64,000 nt of DNA from Butyricicoccus sp. Marseille-Q5471 (GCF_951230135.1 NZ_CATNVC010000010.1:32460-96459), one strand, 5' to 3'; shown: positions 50,466-60,256, counted from the first letter of the stretch. Notes: a model not told the origin generated them from the letters alone. Translations and numbers: made by a program.

Positions 50466-51446
50466 TCATGTGGATAGACGAATGCTGATTTCGCCGGAGG
50501 AAAGAGTGTGGGCGGTGCCCTGCGCATCCTGCACAAGCAAATGGCCGTTTTCGTCAAGACCGGTGCAGATAGCTTCGTATTTGGCGGCCGGTGTCATAAC
50601 CGTAACGGTCTTGTCAATGCAGCACAGGCGGCGCCGATATCGTTCGAGCAATACGGCAGAATCGCCTGATTCCAGCAGCTGGTACGCATGCTCAAATTGC
50701 TCGAGCACAGCGGCGGCCAGTACGGCGCGGCGCGGGGGCGTACCGAAATCGGCGAGCGAGCCGGCAACTGTGCGCACTTCCTCCGGCCAAGCCGGATTGT
50801 CGCGCAGGTTGATGCCGATGCCGACAACAACCGCGCCGATTGCGCCGGTTTCGCCCTCAATGGTGGCCTCAGTCAGAATGCCGCAGAGCTTTTTGCCATG
50901 CATCAGCACATCGTTGACCCACTTGATCTCGGGCGAAAACCCCGCCGTCTGCTCGATTGCATCGCAAACAGCGACAGCAGCCGCAATGGTCAGCAGGTTC
51001 AGTCGGTCAAGCGAAAGCTGCGGGTGCAGGAGCATGCTCAGATACAGCCCTGTGCCCGCGGGAGAGGAAAACGTGCGTCCGAGACGGCCGCGCCCGCCGG
51101 TCTGCTCTTCCGCAATCAGCGCAAAGCCGTGCGGTCGGTCAAGGTAGTCCTGCTTGAGCACGGTGTTGGTGGAGGAGAGCGACGGCAGAATAAGGCAGCT
51201 ACGCCCGAATGCTTCGGTTTGAAGCAGTGCGGAAATACCGGCTTCGGTCAGGCTATCGTCATCCGCTTCGAGGAGATACCCCTCGCCGGGCACGGCGTCG
51301 ATTTTCAGACCGCCGGCGCGCAGCGCGTCAATCGCCTTCCAAACGGCTGCACGGGATACACCGAGCGTTTCCGCCAGTGCCCCGCCCGAGATGCGTGCGC
51401 CGCGCGTCTCTTCGAGTGCCTGCAGCACCGCGTCCTTTACCGCCAT
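50466..51446 (-). CDS. birA: Biotin-protein ligase / biotin repressor BirA
   Basis: A 326-residue bifunctional protein. An N-terminal winged HTH ('ISGGALAETLGVSRAAVWKA') gives biotin-operon repression. The ligase domain has 'EEQTGGRGRLGRTFSSPAG' (biotinyl-AMP loop) and 'EIKWVNDVLMHGKKLCGIL' (KWPND-like site, here KWVND, with V in place of P). The C-terminal SH3-like domain is present. The start is ATG at 51446 with AAGGAGG upstream. Confidence 0.93.
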   Translation of the reverse strand: MAVKDAVLQALEETRGARISGGALAETLGVSRAAVWKAIDALRAGGLKIDAVPGEGYLLEADDDSLTEAGISALLQTEAFGRSCLILPSLSSTNTVLKQDYLDRPHGFALIAEEQTGGRGRLGRTFSSPAGTGLYLSMLLHPQLSLDRLNLLTIAAAVAVCDAIEQTAGFSPEIKWVNDVLMHGKKLCGILTEATIEGETGAIGAVVVGIGINLRDNPAWPEEVRTVAGSLADFGTPPRRAVLAAAVLEQFEHAYQLLESGDSAVLLERYRRRLCCIDKTVTVMTPAAKYEAICTGLDENGHLLVQDAQGTAHTLSSGEISIRLST

Positions 51447-51528
51447 AGCATGTATCCTCCTTGTTAACGATACTACTATTGTAAACCAAAGCGACAAATA
51501 GTACAATGGGGGAAAGGGGAGAATCTGT

Positions 51529-52326
51529 TTGAAAACAAAGAATGAAATCATTTCTGCACTGGCGCACAACGGAGAAGAGCGAATGCTGCTCGCCCAACTG
51601 TTTGACAAAGAGCAGACCTGTATGCAGCGCGGGTATCTGACGCACACGCGTTTTCTTGATTTAAACGAGCGTGCGCTGTGCACCGAAGCAATTCGGCAAA
51701 TGGGTGCATCCGGTCATGCGCTGATTTGGGGCGGCTATGACGACGCGGAACGCGCGGTGGCTGTTTTTTATCCGGATTATCTGGATGAGTCGTCTGCCAG
51801 AGAGACCGCACCGCTCGTTCTGCTGCGTGCGCATAAAAACGAGGGCGACGCGCTGATGCATCGGGACTATCTGGGTGCGCTGATGGGGCTGCAAATTGAG
51901 CGTGATACCGTGGGCGACATATTGGTGCATGAGGAAGGCGCCGACCTGATTGTCATGGAAGACATGGCGGAGTTTCTGCTGCTTCATTATGATAAGGCGG
52001 GCAGGAAGCGAATCACTGTCACGCAAGAGCCGTTGGATAGCCGGAAGAGCGCAGCGGTTGAGGAGAAGACAGGTTCAGGCTCGGTATCCTCGCCGCGCTT
52101 GGACAGTGTGACCGCGCTGGTGTTTGGCCTGTCCCGTACCGAAGCACAGGCGCGTATTGCTCGGGGACTGGTCTTTCTGAACAATGCCCCCTGCATGAAG
52201 GATGAAAAAAATGTAAGCGAAGGCGATAGGCTAACACTGCGCGGTATCGGCCGTGCAAAAATTGATTCTATTGGCGGAACCAGCCGAAAAGGACGAATTT
52301 TTGTTCATTATGTCAAAACATGCTGA
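51529..52326 (+). CDS. ylmH: YlmH-family S4 RNA-binding protein
   Basis: A 265-residue protein with a TTG start at 51529 after GGGGAG. The N-terminal two thirds match YlmH ('FLDLNERALCTEAI', 'LGALMGLQIERDTVGDILV') and the C-terminal S4 domain has 'RLDSVTALVFGLSRTEAQAR' and 'VFLNNAPC'. YlmH acts in ribosome rescue of peptidyl-tRNA-bearing large subunits and was first linked to cell division. It is transcribed divergently from birA. Confidence 0.92.
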   Translation: MKTKNEIISALAHNGEERMLLAQLFDKEQTCMQRGYLTHTRFLDLNERALCTEAIRQMGASGHALIWGGYDDAERAVAVFYPDYLDESSARETAPLVLLRAHKNEGDALMHRDYLGALMGLQIERDTVGDILVHEEGADLIVMEDMAEFLLLHYDKAGRKRITVTQEPLDSRKSAAVEEKTGSGSVSSPRLDSVTALVFGLSRTEAQARIARGLVFLNNAPCMKDEKNVSEGDRLTLRGIGRAKIDSIGGTSRKGRIFVHYVKTC

Positions 52327-52339
52327 ACGAGATTAGGTG

Positions 52340-52368
52340 TTGTAACAAGAGGCGGCATATGTTACACT
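52340..52368 (+). promoter_or_regulatory. Promoter of the S-layer-type protein gene
   Basis: TTGTAA (52340-52345), 17 bases and TACACT (52363-52368), 28 bases before the ATG. Confidence 0.7.
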
Positions 52369-52396
52369 TAAGTCAGCAATAGTGAGGTGTAGGATT

Positions 52397-54472
52397 ATGA
52401 AAAAACGATGGATGGCTTGGGTTTTATCCGCAGTCATGCTGATCGGCCTTGTACCTGTCGCATCTGCTTCCGATTTGGACGGACACTGGGCGAAGAACTT
52501 TATTGAATATCTGAACCAGGAAGGAGTGTACAACCCGAGTGCGACGACGGGGGATTACGACCCGAACCGCGAAATGACGCGCGCCGAATTTATGCGCTAT
52601 ATTAACCGTGCGTTCCATTTTACCGAAACGACTTCGATTTCATACAGCGATGTGAAAACGACCGCGTGGTACTATGAAACGGTGCAGATTGCAGCGAAGT
52701 ACGGTTACATCAACGGCGTGGGCAACAACAAGATGGATCCGGAGGGAAAGGTCACGCGTGAGCAGGCTGCCGTGCTGATTGGCCGACTGTTCAAGGCCGA
52801 TCCGGGAGGTGTTTCACCTTCCGACTTGGTCTTTCAGGATAAAGGTAAGGTTTCCACATGGAGCGCGGGCTATATCAAGGCTGCAAATGAAAAAGGATTT
52901 CTCGCCGGGTATACCGACGGAACGTTTCGGCCGCAGAAGGTTGTAACGCGTGCTGAAGTCGCCAAAATCCTGTATTACTATCTGGGCACATCTTTGTCTA
53001 CGGCAGGTAAGGCATACACGGGCGCTGATCTGAAAAGCGACACCACCAACGTTACAATCAGCGAGAATTGCACCCTGTCCGATGCAACGATTGCCGGCGA
53101 TCTGTATATTACGGAAGGCCTCGGCTCAGATGCTGTTACCCTGACCAATGTCACGGTACAGGGCTCTATTATTGTGTCCGGCGGCACAGTTACATTGATG
53201 AATACGACCAGCGATCATATGATCATTGAGTCCTCCATGGGGCGCCTGCTGCAAGTTACTGCAACGGGCGCTAGCCATATCCGGAATACCGAGATCGGAA
53301 CCAATGCCAGCCTGTACGAGCGCGGTTTATCCACGAGCGGGTATGATGGTTTCGTCAATGCCTCGGTGAACGGTGAAAGCCGCATTACGCTTACACTGGA
53401 TGCGGCGCTGACCAACCTCGACCTGAACAGCGCGGTTTCGGTCAGTATGACCTCGAGCGCGGCTGTCTATCAGCTTAATTGCCGGCAGATCGCCACAGTG
53501 ACCGGCTACGGCAAAATCTATCAGGCAGATATCAGGGTAGCGGGCGTAAGCCTTGCGATGAAGCCTTCGGGATACACGCTCGCATCGGGTGTGACCGCCA
53601 CTGTTGCGGGCGCGACGGTGTCGACCTCGAGCGAGGCCGCGGTATCGCCGACTACGCTTGCGGTTGATCTCAACAATCTGAGCACGCTCGGCGCGTCGGT
53701 CGATATTTCAGTGCCCTCGGGCATAACGGTAGCTACAGTTACCTGTGATGGGACACTGCTGTCGTCTCCGTCGGCCTACACAAAGAGTGACACAGGTCTC
53801 CGCGTGCTGACTTCGTACCTGGGTACACTGACGAAGGGGAGTCATGCAATGGTGCTTACGATGTCAGACGGCAATCGTGTGACTGTCACGATTGATGTGA
53901 CCAATTCCAGTGCAAATGCCGATGCGGTAGAACTGAGCTTTGATCGTTACTATAAGAGCAAGGGATTTGTCGATCTTTCGGTAAGGCTGTCCGGCGTGAG
54001 TGCACAGTCGGATATTTCGGGTGTTGTGCTCGGTATGACCTCGCTTGATTATGAATTTAATTCTTCTGCCCGCGACCTGATTCTGCGCCGAGGTACCCTC
54101 GCGCAGCTGCGCACGGGCACTTATACCATCACGGTTGACTTGGCGAGCGGGGCCTCCAAGCTGATTCTGCTGACGGTGACCGACTCCGCGCCGGACAGCG
54201 TGACAGCACTGGTTGCGGAATATGATACATACAATCCGGTTGAACCGCAGTTCTCTCTGGCGCTGGATCGGCTGTCGGTTCGCAGTGTAACCACGGTGAA
54301 AAACGGTTCGACACAGACGCTGTCCTCGGGCACAGATTATGTGTCCGGCACACGTGTGCTGACACTCAAGAAAACAGCGCTTGAAAAATACCGCCGGTCG
54401 GGTGAATATGTGGAGTTTACCGTAACGCTATCGGATAATTCGGTCGCAACACTGGTGATTGACTACATTTAA
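52397..54472 (+). CDS. S-layer homology (SLH) domain surface protein
   Basis: A 691-residue exported protein. The signal peptide (1-24) is followed by three SLH repeats at about 27-75, 85-135 and 148-200 ('MDPEGKVTREQAAVLIGRLF', 'YTDGTFRPQKVVTRAEVAKI'), which anchor proteins to pyruvylated cell-wall polysaccharide. A beta-helix-like region ('DATIAGDLYITEGL', 'VTLTNVTVQGSIIVSGG') and two or more Ig-like X2 domains ('SAVSVSMTSS', 'GTYTITVDLASGASKLILLTV') follow. ATG 52397 is preferred to a GTG at 52382. Probably a structural surface-layer protein. Confidence 0.9.
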   Translation: MKKRWMAWVLSAVMLIGLVPVASASDLDGHWAKNFIEYLNQEGVYNPSATTGDYDPNREMTRAEFMRYINRAFHFTETTSISYSDVKTTAWYYETVQIAAKYGYINGVGNNKMDPEGKVTREQAAVLIGRLFKADPGGVSPSDLVFQDKGKVSTWSAGYIKAANEKGFLAGYTDGTFRPQKVVTRAEVAKILYYYLGTSLSTAGKAYTGADLKSDTTNVTISENCTLSDATIAGDLYITEGLGSDAVTLTNVTVQGSIIVSGGTVTLMNTTSDHMIIESSMGRLLQVTATGASHIRNTEIGTNASLYERGLSTSGYDGFVNASVNGESRITLTLDAALTNLDLNSAVSVSMTSSAAVYQLNCRQIATVTGYGKIYQADIRVAGVSLAMKPSGYTLASGVTATVAGATVSTSSEAAVSPTTLAVDLNNLSTLGASVDISVPSGITVATVTCDGTLLSSPSAYTKSDTGLRVLTSYLGTLTKGSHAMVLTMSDGNRVTVTIDVTNSSANADAVELSFDRYYKSKGFVDLSVRLSGVSAQSDISGVVLGMTSLDYEFNSSARDLILRRGTLAQLRTGTYTITVDLASGASKLILLTVTDSAPDSVTALVAEYDTYNPVEPQFSLALDRLSVRSVTTVKNGSTQTLSSGTDYVSGTRVLTLKKTALEKYRRSGEYVEFTVTLSDNSVATLVIDYI

Positions 54473-54476
54473 ATGA

Positions 54477-54513
54477 GAAAAGTGCTTGCCGCATTGCGGC
54501 AAGCACTTTTTTA
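54477..54513. terminator. Bidirectional terminator, SLH protein / GH13 enzyme
   Basis: AAAAGTGCTTGCCGC/GCGGCAAGCACTTTT stem with flanking A and T runs. Confidence 0.9.
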
Positions 54514-54517
54514 ATAA

Positions 54518-55825
54518 CTATTCAACTCTCCAAAATGCAACGGAATAGGGGGGCAGCGTGCTACCGCCGCCAAAGTCATGCATCTGGTCGGTGATAAGGT
54601 CACGCGCACGTCCTGCACCCGCATCAAAGTGTGCGGTGTACGGTTCGCTGTCAATATTGATTGCAATCAGCACGCGCTCGCCATCGAAGGTGCGTTCCCA
54701 AATACACTGCTTGCATTGCAAAAGCAGCTGTTTAAAGTCCCCAAAACACAGTGCCTTGCTTTCGCGGTGCGCTTTTGCCATCGCGGCAATCTGATCGGTT
54801 AGCTCGTTCCATTGCGGCGCATCGAACGAGGGGCGAAGCGCATTGTCACCCTGCTGCTTTTGCCCTTCTGCACCCCATTCGCTGCCATAATAAACGCATG
54901 GGATGCCCGGCATACCAAACAGCAGACCATAAATCAAGGGTAGATGCTGCGGATTGGTCAGGATGGACGCGATACGGGTCACATCGTGGTTATCGACAAA
55001 GGAAAGCAGATGCTTGCCGCGGTAGAGCGACCAGTTTTCGGGACCGAACTGGCGAAGGAGAGAATGCGTGATTTCGAAAAGGTTTAAACTATTCATTGAA
55101 GAGTATAAACCCTTGTAGCACTCGTAGTTGGTGCAGGAGCGCAACATGCCGTCGTTTACAAACTGGTTGTAGTCACCGTGCAGCAGCTCGCCGACGAGGA
55201 AAAAGTCTGGCTTGAGACTATCGCAGAAGGTGCGGAGCTGCCGTAGAAAATCGTGATCTAAACAGTAGGCTACATCGAGCCGCAGACCGTCGATATCAAA
55301 TTCCTCGACCCAACCGCGGATGCACTCAAAAATATGCGCCACAACAGCTGGATTGCGTAAATTTAGCTTGACCAGCTCAAAATGGCCTTCCCAGCCCTCG
55401 TACCAGAAGCCGTCATCGTAGTTGGAGTTACCGTCAAAGGAGATATGAAACCAATCTTTATAGGGCGAATCCCATTTCTTCTCCTGCACATCGCGGAAGG
55501 CCCAGAAACCGCGTCCGACGTGGTTGAATACGCCGTCGAGCACGACACGAATGTCGTGGCGGTGCAGCGTTTTACAGACCGCGGCAAAATCTTCGTTTGT
55601 GCCGAGCCGACAGTCGAGCAGACGGTAATCCCGCGTGTCATATCCGTGGCTGTCGGATTCAAAAAGGGGAGAAAAGTACACGGCATTGCAGCCGAGACGT
55701 TCGATGTGCTCTGCCCAGTCGGCGATTTTGCTGATGCGTTGTGCGGCCGTGCCGTCGTTCACGCGAGGAGCACCACAAAATCCGAGGGGATAAATCTGAT
55801 AAAATACACTTTCATATGCCCACAT
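54518..55825 (-). CDS. GH13 alpha-amylase-family glycosidase
   Basis: A 435-residue cytosolic enzyme. The four GH13 regions are visible: 'VVLDGVFNHVG', 'GLRLDVAYCL' (nucleophile Asp), 'FLVGELLHGDY' (acid/base Glu) and 'LSFVDNHDVTRI' (transition-state Asp). No signal peptide, so it acts on imported malto-oligosaccharides or glycogen; it most resembles neopullulanase/cyclomaltodextrinase-like enzymes without the N-terminal domain. Region II reads LD-V rather than FD-V. It stands alone. Confidence 0.88.
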   Translation of the reverse strand: MWAYESVFYQIYPLGFCGAPRVNDGTAAQRISKIADWAEHIERLGCNAVYFSPLFESDSHGYDTRDYRLLDCRLGTNEDFAAVCKTLHRHDIRVVLDGVFNHVGRGFWAFRDVQEKKWDSPYKDWFHISFDGNSNYDDGFWYEGWEGHFELVKLNLRNPAVVAHIFECIRGWVEEFDIDGLRLDVAYCLDHDFLRQLRTFCDSLKPDFFLVGELLHGDYNQFVNDGMLRSCTNYECYKGLYSSMNSLNLFEITHSLLRQFGPENWSLYRGKHLLSFVDNHDVTRIASILTNPQHLPLIYGLLFGMPGIPCVYYGSEWGAEGQKQQGDNALRPSFDAPQWNELTDQIAAMAKAHRESKALCFGDFKQLLLQCKQCIWERTFDGERVLIAINIDSEPYTAHFDAGAGRARDLITDQMHDFGGGSTLPPYSVAFWRVE

Positions 55826-55925
55826 GATAAAAGCTCCTTTACTGTGAATCTATTATACAGTATACTATGATTGACGAAAAAAACAAGGAAATGGGGCGCA
55901 CAATAATATTTTGCGGAAAAAGTTC

Positions 55926-55954
55926 TTGATTTCTAAAGCGGAATATGGTATTAT
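55926..55954 (+). promoter_or_regulatory. rplS promoter
   Basis: TTGATT (55926-55931), 17 bases and TATTAT (55949-55954), with a 70-base leader before rplS. Confidence 0.7.
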
Positions 55955-56032
55955 ATTGCGGTAACACGGGCATTCCTCTGCTTATTTCAAGGGAAGTACG
56001 GCAAGAATGTCTAAGACGAAAGGAAGAAAAAC

Positions 56033-56374
56033 ATGGATCTGGTCAAAGTACTGTCCGAGCAGCAGCTGAAGAGCGATCTGCCGGATCTCAAGATCGGTGA
56101 TACCGTAAAGGTTCACGCAAAGATCAAGGAAGGCAATCGTGAGCGTATTCAGGTGTTTGAAGGCATCATCATTGCCAAGAAGCACGCTGGCGTCAACCAG
56201 ACAATCACCGTCCGCCGCATTTCTTACGGCGTAGGCGTTGAGAAGACCTTCCCGGTTCATTCCCCGAACGTTGCTAAGTTCGAGATTGTTCGCCGCGGTA
56301 AGGTTCGCCGTGCCAAGCTGTACTACCTGCGCGGCCGCGTAGGCAAGGCTGCCAAGGTTGCGGAAAAGATTTAA
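56033..56374 (+). CDS. rplS: 50S ribosomal protein L19
   Basis: A 113-residue ribosomal protein of normal length, with the family core '[20 protein letters not shown]' and '[20 protein letters not shown]' and the basic C-terminus '[20 protein letters not shown]'. It binds at the subunit interface. GAAAGGAAG precedes the ATG. It is transcribed alone, without the rimM-trmD neighbours usual elsewhere. Confidence 0.97.
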   Translation: MDLVKVLSEQQLKSDLPDLKIGDTVKVHAKIKEGNRERIQVFEGIIIAKKHAGVNQTITVRRISYGVGVEKTFPVHSPNVAKFEIVRRGKVRRAKLYYLRGRVGKAAKVAEKI

Positions 56375-56376
56375 AG

Positions 56377-56419
56377 CAATCAAAACAAAAACGAGGAGCA
56401 ATGCTCCTCGTTTTTGTTT
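56377..56419 (+). terminator. rplS terminator
   Basis: AAAACGAGGAGCA/TGCTCCTCGTTTT, nearly loopless, with long T-run. Confidence 0.9.
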
Positions 56420-56506
56420 TGCCCTATTCCAGATGGGCAATCTCCATAAAGGAAAGTGCTTCCATTTGTCCGTTGTGTAGAAATGAACAAAATGATCGCG
56501 CTTTAA

Positions 56507-56536
56507 CTTGACTCAATTAGTCCACAATGATAAAGT
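56507..56536 (+). promoter_or_regulatory. rrf2 promoter with embedded operator
   Basis: TTGACT (56508-56513), 17 bases and TAAAGT (56531-56536) form the promoter. CTTGACTCAATTAGTCCAC (56507-56525) overlaps the -35 and contains a dyad (GACT...AGTC). The same 19-bp sequence recurs in inverted orientation at 57021-57039 with 16 matches. Confidence 0.7.
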
Positions 56537-56569
56537 GAAACCAGAAACACAGAAGAAGGGGAGAGCGAC

Positions 56570-56995
56570 CTGCTGATTACACGGGAAGTTGATTATGCGC
56601 TGCGGATTCTGCGAGCGTTGTCGGACGGTGAGCTGTCCACCGCCGCGCAGCTATGTGAGCGGGAGGCGATTCCGAAACAATTTGCTTACAAAACCCTTAA
56701 AAAGCTGGAAAAAGCGGGGTTTGTTGCGCTGACGCGCGGCGCTGCAGGCGGATGCAAACTATGTGCCGACTTGCGGGAAAAGACCTTGTTTGATTTGGTT
56801 TCTGCTTTGGATGCGCAGTTACAGGTGAATGCATGTATGCAGGCGGACTACCAATGCAGTTGGAGGGAGGCGCACAAAGGGCGACCTTGTTTGATCCATA
56901 CGCAGTTATCGGCAATTCAGCAGACGATTGATGCGGAACTGCGCCGATATAGTTTATCCTCGATCCTACTTGGAGAGGAGAAATGCGAGCTTTGA
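56570..56995 (+). CDS. Rrf2-family regulator, probable CTG start
   Basis: A 141-residue winged-helix regulator. Family sequence begins at a CTG at 56570 (read as M, then '[19 protein letters not shown]'); this start has AAGGGGAG just upstream, the frame closes at a stop at 56531, and there is no ATG, GTG or TTG in between. Starting at TTG 56618 would delete part of helix 1. The HTH is '[19 protein letters not shown]'. Three cysteines in the C-terminal half ('[20 protein letters not shown]', next residue Cys) fit an iron-sulphur cluster sensor as in IscR/RsrR relatives. It precedes the acyl-CoA dehydrogenase fusion gene. Confidence 0.85.
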   Translation: MLITREVDYALRILRALSDGELSTAAQLCEREAIPKQFAYKTLKKLEKAGFVALTRGAAGGCKLCADLREKTLFDLVSALDAQLQVNACMQADYQCSWREAHKGRPCLIHTQLSAIQQTIDAELRRYSLSSILLGEEKCEL

Positions 56996-57020
56996 AGGTC
57001 GCTTTTTTCTCTCTTCTAAA

Positions 57021-57039
57021 GTGGACTAAATTAATCAAG
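57021..57039 (+). promoter_or_regulatory. Second Rrf2-type operator before the dehydrogenase fusion
   Basis: GTGGACTAAATTAATCAAG is the reverse complement of the 56507-56525 site at 16 of 19 positions. Its place between rrf2 and the fusion gene suggests Rrf2 control of both. Confidence 0.6.
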
Positions 57040-57099
57040 TATCGAATGCGGCCCATCACGGTCACACGACAGGAGACAACCATGAAGGAGGCTGACCAA

Positions 57100-59007
57100 A
57101 TGTTATTCCAAACCACAGAAGCGCAGGAAGCACTGCGCGCAAAAATCAGAGAATTTGCAGAGACAGAAGTAAAACCGATCGCGTTTACACTCGATCAGCA
57201 AAATCAGTTTCCGGACGAAGCAGTGCACAAACTGGCGGAACTCGGATTGATGGGCATCCCGTATCCGAAGGAATACGGCGGAGCAGGACTCGACGTGATG
57301 AGCTATGCAATCGCGGTGGAAGAACTCTCCCGCGTGGATGGCGGCACGGGCGTTATCCTTTCTGCGCATGTTTCACTCGGCTCGTGGCCGATATCGGCCT
57401 TCGGCAATGAGGAGCAGAAGAAGAAATACCTCATTCCTCTTGCAAAGGGAGAGAAAATTGGCGCATTCGGCCTGACTGAGCCCAATGCCGGTTCGGACGC
57501 AGGTGGAACAGAGACAACAGCGGTGCTGAAGGGTGATTATTATCTGCTCAACGGCGGAAAAATTTTCATCACAAACGCGCCAAAGGCGGATACTTACGTC
57601 GTCTTTGCCGTAACTACGCCGGATATTGGCACGCGCGGCATTTCGGCTTTTATCGTTGAAAAAGGTTGGGAAGGCTTTAGCTTTGGCGATCATTACGATA
57701 AAATGGGCATCCGTTCCTCTTCGACAGCGGAACTGATTTTCAACGACGTAAAGGTGCCAAAGGAAAATCTGCTCGGGAAAGAGGGCGAAGGCTTTAAAAT
57801 CGCCATGGCGACGCTGGACGGCGGCCGAATCGGCATTGCCTCGCAGGCGCTGGGCATTGCGCAGGGCGCCTATGAAGCGGCGGTTGAGTATGCCAAGGAA
57901 CGCGTTCAGTTTGGCAAGCCAATTGGCTTCCAACAGGCGATTTCGTTCAAGCTTGCGGACATGGCAACCAAGCTGCGCTGCGCACGTATGTTGGTTTACA
58001 GTGCGGCTGAACTGAAAGAGCATCACGAGCCGTACGGCATGGAGTCGGCGATGGCGAAGCAGTATGCCTCGGATATTGCACTGGAAGTCACCAACGACGC
58101 GGTGCAGATTTTCGGCGGCACCGGTTTCCTCAAGGGCATGGATGTTGAGCGTATGTATCGCGATGCCAAGATTACGACCATCTATGAAGGCACGAATGAG
58201 ATTCAGCGTGTTGTCATCGCATCGCACATCATGGGCAAGCCGCCAAAGACGAGCGGAGAGGGCGGCCATGCCAAGAAACCTGCGCCGATTACCGGCGTGC
58301 GCAAAAAGCAGATTTATAAGGAAGGCGATGCAGCGGAGCGCGTTGGTGCACTGGTTGCAGCGCTGAAAAAGGATGGTTATGATTTCACTGTCGGCATTGC
58401 CGCTGACACACCGATTGTACAGGCTGAACGTGTGGTTTCGGCCGGCAAGGGCATTGGCGACAAGAAGAACATGAAGCTGATTGAGCGCGTGGCTGCTGCG
58501 GCAGGCGCGGCAATCGGATCGTCAAGACCGGTTGCGGAGACCCTCAAATACGTGCCGCTGAACCGCTATGTAGGCATGTCGGGGCAAAAGTTTACCGGAA
58601 ATCTCTATATTGCCTGCGGTATTTCGGGCGCAACGCAGCATTTGAAGGGCATTAAGGACGCATCGACCATCGTTGCCATCAATAAGAACGGAAATGCACC
58701 GATTTTCAAAAACTGTGATTACGGCATTGTCGGCGATTTGATGGAAATCCTGCCGCTGCTTGCAGAAGCGCTCGATACCGGCGAAAAGCAGCCCGCACCA
58801 CCGATGATTAAAATGAAGCGGCCGATTCCGCCCAAGGCGGCACCGATTGGCAAGAGCTACGTTTGCAGCGGCTGCGGCTATGAGTACAACCCGGAGTTTG
58901 GTGACGAGGATGCGGAAATCGCACCCGGTACTCTGTTTGAAAAACTGCCCGAGGATTGGGTCTGCCCTGAGTGTGCAGAAGAAAAATCCCAGTTTATCGA
59001 AGCGTAA
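57100..59007 (+). CDS. Acyl-CoA dehydrogenase / EtfA FAD domain / rubredoxin fusion
   Basis: A 635-residue three-part fusion. Residues 1-380 are a short-chain acyl-CoA dehydrogenase ('[16 protein letters not shown]', '[20 protein letters not shown]', catalytic base Glu363 in '[10 protein letters not shown]'). Residues about 408-558 are the C-terminal FAD domain of electron-transfer flavoprotein alpha ('[12 protein letters not shown]', 'IGSSRPVAE', '[16 protein letters not shown]', '[16 protein letters not shown]'). Residues 585-635 are rubredoxin (Cys 589/592/622/625). EtfB and the EtfA N-terminus are absent, so this cannot be a bifurcating complex by itself. Electrons likely pass from acyl-CoA through two FADs to rubredoxin and on to the flavodiiron protein encoded 21 bases downstream. 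ATG 57100 has AAGGAGG upstream. Confidence 0.92.
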   Translation: MLFQTTEAQEALRAKIREFAETEVKPIAFTLDQQNQFPDEAVHKLAELGLMGIPYPKEYGGAGLDVMSYAIAVEELSRVDGGTGVILSAHVSLGSWPISAFGNEEQKKKYLIPLAKGEKIGAFGLTEPNAGSDAGGTETTAVLKGDYYLLNGGKIFITNAPKADTYVVFAVTTPDIGTRGISAFIVEKGWEGFSFGDHYDKMGIRSSSTAELIFNDVKVPKENLLGKEGEGFKIAMATLDGGRIGIASQALGIAQGAYEAAVEYAKERVQFGKPIGFQQAISFKLADMATKLRCARMLVYSAAELKEHHEPYGMESAMAKQYASDIALEVTNDAVQIFGGTGFLKGMDVERMYRDAKITTIYEGTNEIQRVVIASHIMGKPPKTSGEGGHAKKPAPITGVRKKQIYKEGDAAERVGALVAALKKDGYDFTVGIAADTPIVQAERVVSAGKGIGDKKNMKLIERVAAAAGAAIGSSRPVAETLKYVPLNRYVGMSGQKFTGNLYIACGISGATQHLKGIKDASTIVAINKNGNAPIFKNCDYGIVGDLMEILPLLAEALDTGEKQPAPPMIKMKRPIPPKAAPIGKSYVCSGCGYEYNPEFGDEDAEIAPGTLFEKLPEDWVCPECAEEKSQFIEA

Positions 59008-59028
59008 CGGCGAAAGGAGGAAGCGATT

Positions 59029-60240
59029 ATGTATTGTGTCAGAAATGTGACAGAAGATCTGTATTGGGTAGGTGCGAATGACCATCGCCTTGCTCTGTTT
59101 GAAAATATTCACCCAATTCCGCGCGGCGTATCCTATAATGCCTACCTGCTTCTGGACGAGCAGACGGTGCTGTTTGATACGGTAGACTGGTCGGCCTGTC
59201 GGCAGCTGCTTGAAAATGTCGAGCACCTTCTGGATGGCAGACCGCTGGATTATCTGCTGATCAACCATATGGAGCCTGACCATGGTGCGTCAATTGAAGA
59301 GATTCTGCTGCGCTGGCCGAACGTTAAGATTATCAGCACCGAAAAGGCGTATATGTTTATGCGTCAGTTCGGATTTGAGGTAGACGGTCACGACTGCATC
59401 GAAGTCAAGGAAGGGGATACTTATTGCTTTGGCAAGCATACGGTTACCTTCGTCGCTGCGCCGATGGTGCACTGGCCGGAGGCGATGGTCACCTTCGACG
59501 TGACGAACGGTGTGCTGTTCGCGGCGGATGCCTTCGGTTCGTTTGGTGCACTGGACGGTAAGCTATTTAATGATGAAGTGGATTTTGACCGCGACTGGAT
59601 TGATGATGCACGGCGGTATTTTACAAACATCGTCGGCAAATATGGCCCACACGTGCAGCTGCTGCTGAAAAAGGCAAGCGGCATTCTGGATCAGATTAAA
59701 TTTATCTGCCCGCTGCATGGTCCGGTCTGGCGGAGCAATCTGGGGTATTTTATTGATAAATACGACCACTGGAGCCGTTATGAGCCGGAAGAGCAGGGCG
59801 TGATGATTGCCTATGCTTCGATGTACGGCAATACGGAGGCCGCAGCGCAGGCGCTTGCTTCCAAGCTATGTGAAAAGGGTATGACCAAGGTCGCACTGTA
59901 TGATGTGTCCAACACGCATCTCTCGACACTGATTTCTGAGACGTTCAAGTACAGCCATGTGGTGCTTGCATCGGTGACCTATAATCTGGGCATTTATCCG
60001 GTCATGCACAACTATCTGATGGATATGAAGGCGCTCAATCTGCAAAACCGCACCTTTGCGCTGGTGGAGAATGGATCCTGGGCGTGCAAATCGGGCGACC
60101 TGATGCAGAAGTTCATCGATGAGGAACTGAAGAACATGACCGTGTTGAGCGAGCGGCTTTCGATGGCGTCGTCGCTGCATCCTGACAAAGCAGTCGAATT
60201 GGATGCACTTGCGGATGCAATCTTGGAGTCAATGCATTAA
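59029..60240 (+). CDS. fprA: A-type flavodiiron protein (FprA)
   Basis: A 403-residue oxygen or NO reductase. The metallo-beta-lactamase domain has the di-iron ligands His80, Glu82, Asp84 (with His85) in 'NHMEPDHG', His147, Asp166 and His229. The flavodoxin domain starts at about residue 257 with 'YASMYGNTEAAAQ'. Flavodiiron proteins of anaerobes reduce O2 to water using rubredoxin as donor. Here the donor may be the rubredoxin domain of the preceding fusion, encoded in the same operon. Length is normal. Confidence 0.95.
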   Translation: MYCVRNVTEDLYWVGANDHRLALFENIHPIPRGVSYNAYLLLDEQTVLFDTVDWSACRQLLENVEHLLDGRPLDYLLINHMEPDHGASIEEILLRWPNVKIISTEKAYMFMRQFGFEVDGHDCIEVKEGDTYCFGKHTVTFVAAPMVHWPEAMVTFDVTNGVLFAADAFGSFGALDGKLFNDEVDFDRDWIDDARRYFTNIVGKYGPHVQLLLKKASGILDQIKFICPLHGPVWRSNLGYFIDKYDHWSRYEPEEQGVMIAYASMYGNTEAAAQALASKLCEKGMTKVALYDVSNTHLSTLISETFKYSHVVLASVTYNLGIYPVMHNYLMDMKALNLQNRTFALVENGSWACKSGDLMQKFIDEELKNMTVLSERLSMASSLHPDKAVELDALADAILESMH

Positions 60241-60256
60241 CAATTAAACCGATGTA

